Origin: Halomonas sp. SpR1 | GTDB lineage: Bacteria > Pseudomonadota > Gammaproteobacteria > Pseudomonadales > Halomonadaceae | Length of the DNA stretch: 64,000 nt | Direction: 5' to 3' | Assembly: GCF_031010175.1 (NCBI RefSeq) | Contig: NZ_JAUAMB010000011.1 | Location: 62,001-126,000, forward strand | In this document: positions 62,534 to 64,000 of the stretch, piece by piece | How the letters are laid out: each line of letters begins with the position of its first letter | Numbering within the stretch: position 1 is the stretch's first letter | Made by a program: the position numbers and the translations under genes | The notes under the pieces: model-generated | Told to the model about the DNA's origin: nothing | Databases searched by the model: none | The model's input: only the letters and a program-made list of their open reading frames with translations

Positions 62534-64000
62534 ATGAATGTTACGCTGCTTCTGTTTCGCATTTGCGGCAAGGCTATTTTGCCTCTGACGATTCTGGTTC
62601 TGCTCTCCGCGGGCTCAACCATCTTGGCTCTGCAGCTCATTGGAAGGGAGCTGGCTGGGGAGATTCCGGAAGGCATGTCGGCTGGGCTCTGGTTTTCAGG
62701 AGCCGTGGTACTGCTGGTGGTCAGCCGCCTCGTATCGCGTAATTTACTCGACTGGCTTTCCATGCGGGCCATCGCACGAATCCGCCACAATCTCGCCAAA
62801 AATATCCTGCGCTTACCATTGACGCGAATCGAAGAACTAGGTGTTCCAAAGATTATGGCGCATGTGTTCGATGACGTGGCACGCATTGGTGCGGGTCTGT
62901 CGGGGCTTCCAAATTTTCTCGGTCATGTCATCGTGCTTATCGGTGCGATGACCTACCTTGGCTTCGTTTCCACTGCGGGGCTAGCTGCGCTGCTCACCGT
63001 TCTTATACTAGGTGTCATATGTTATCGCTGGCTACTCGCAATGGCGATGAACGCTCAGCGTGATGCCCGCAACGCACGCGACGGACTATACGATCTCACC
63101 GGCGGCATGGCTCGTGGAGCCAAGGAGTTGCGTTTTAACGCTCACCGTAAGCACCACTTTTTCGAAAAATCGTTCTCGAATATGCTCGATAGGCATTTTC
63201 GCAAGTCGCTGCTCGGGGCAGTGTACGCAACCACGGGTCTTACACTAAGCCAAGTGCTGTACTTTGTTTGCCTCGGTGTAATTGTCTTTGCCGTGCCGCA
63301 ATTCGTGGTACTTGATCGGGCGGCATTAATGAAGTTCGCAGTAATTGTGCTGTATTTACCCGCACCGATTGAAGGTATCGTGCAGTTTTTCTCGACACTT
63401 ACAACGGCCCAAGTTTCGATTGAGCGTCTTCAGGAGCTCGGTGTCCTGGATGAAAATCTACATCGTCATGAGGCTTCGGCAGCTATTGTCGGTCACGGCG
63501 CCGTTGAAAGCCTTTCTGTTTCATCTCTGGAATATACGTACAAGCAGGCGGAGGCTGAGGAGCGCGATTTTCACGTAGGGCCGTTAGATTTGGTGTTCCG
63601 GCCAGGCGAGATCGTTTTCTTCGTTGGTGGCAACGGTTCAGGTAAAACGACATCGGCTAAAGTGATCACTAGCCTTTACGAAGCAGATTCGGGAACAATA
63701 CATCTGAACGGACAGCCGATAAGTGCCGACAACATCGACTGGTACCGCCAGCATTTCGCGGGTGTGTTTAGCGATTACCATGTGTTTGATGCTTATCCTT
63801 CAGGTTCTCAACACTGCGATCAAGAAGTTGCATCTACCGCCGAGAGATATCTTGAACGATTGGAGCTCGAGAAAGTGGTGCGCTTGGAAGGGGGAATGCT
63901 CTCCACCACCACTGCATTGTCAACGGGACAGCGCAAGCGTCTTGCCTTACTGGTGGTTCTTCTGGAAGACAAGCCGGTTGTGATTTTCGATGAATGGGCA
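62534..64000 (+). CDS. cyclic-peptide/siderophore-type ABC exporter (PvdE/SyrD family), 3' end outside window
   Basis: Inner-membrane half-exporter, 489 codons visible and open at the window end. An N-terminal six-helix exporter domain (about 1-320) is fused to an ATPase: Walker A GGNGSGKTT at 365-373, signature LSTGQRKR at 462-469 in place of the usual LSGGQ, then VVIFDEWA. LSTGQRKRLALL and FDEWA are characteristic of the cyclic-peptide exporter group that moves pyoverdine or lipopeptide precursors. ATG at 62534 follows AGAGGAC. No synthetase is visible. Confidence 0.85.
   Translation, partial: MNVTLLLFRICGKAILPLTILVLLSAGSTILALQLIGRELAGEIPEGMSAGLWFSGAVVLLVVSRLVSRNLLDWLSMRAIARIRHNLAKNILRLPLTRIEELGVPKIMAHVFDDVARIGAGLSGLPNFLGHVIVLIGAMTYLGFVSTAGLAALLTVLILGVICYRWLLAMAMNAQRDARNARDGLYDLTGGMARGAKELRFNAHRKHHFFEKSFSNMLDRHFRKSLLGAVYATTGLTLSQVLYFVCLGVIVFAVPQFVVLDRAALMKFAVIVLYLPAPIEGIVQFFSTLTTAQVSIERLQELGVLDENLHRHEASAAIVGHGAVESLSVSSLEYTYKQAEAEERDFHVGPLDLVFRPGEIVFFVGGNGSGKTTSAKVITSLYEADSGTIHLNGQPISADNIDWYRQHFAGVFSDYHVFDAYPSGSQHCDQEVASTAERYLERLELEKVVRLEGGMLSTTTALSTGQRKRLALLVVLLEDKPVVIFDEWA

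Overview
The window reads as a chromosomal segment of a halotolerant aerobic gammaproteobacterium. The protein style (Entner-Doudoroff genes under HexR-type operators, aerobic cobalamin synthesis with CobN, CobG and CobF, many paired uptake systems) fits Halomonadaceae best. This is inference from family resemblance; no rRNA or other taxonomic marker is present.

Region 1 (1-20.9 kb) is sugar oxidation. zwf-pgl-eda (+) and edd-glk (-) form a phosphorylating Entner-Doudoroff route from glucose to pyruvate plus glyceraldehyde-3-phosphate, and both promoters carry HexR-like operators. Between them lies a galactonate route: a Na+/solute symporter, a GntR/FCD repressor, galactonate dehydratase, KDGal kinase, KDPGal aldolase and an SMP-30 lactonase. 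Matching palindromes sit at the repressor and symporter promoters. Next comes a carbohydrate ABC importer (binding protein, two permeases, ATPase) with xylulokinase, a PfkB fructokinase and an aldo/keto reductase, which resembles polyol catabolic loci.

Region 2 (21-53.1 kb) is cobalamin. Late steps (cobT, cbiB, cobD, cobU, cobS, a phosphatase and a second short CobU-like gene) are followed by a cobalamin riboswitch, btuB and btuFCD. After an unrelated stretch (SDR epimerase, tautomerase, Yip1-like protein) comes a second B12-type ABC importer on the minus strand under its own riboswitch. Then the aerobic corrin operon follows: ChlI/ChlD-type chelatase, cobO, cobB, cobW, cobN, cobG, cobH, cobI, cobJ, cobK (reversed), cobL, cobE, cobM, cobF. 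No cobQ, bluB or cobA is seen.

Region 3 (53.1-58.1 kb) is accessory. After ytoQ and a REP-like hairpin there is a small run of integron-type gene cassettes without an integrase: a TIR-like nucleotide-binding protein, a zinc-finger protein of unknown function and a protein with a BrnT-like segment. Each is followed by an attC-like site. The first attC is interrupted in its recombination core by an internally deleted IS1182-type element whose 14-bp inverted repeats are intact.

Region 4 (58.1-64 kb) holds a Rho paralogue lacking the RNA-binding N-terminus, an RhlE-type DEAD-box helicase, two VOC (glyoxalase-fold) proteins (the first behind a SoxR-box promoter), a small membrane protein, and the 5' part of a PvdE/SyrD-type cyclic-peptide exporter that runs off the window end.
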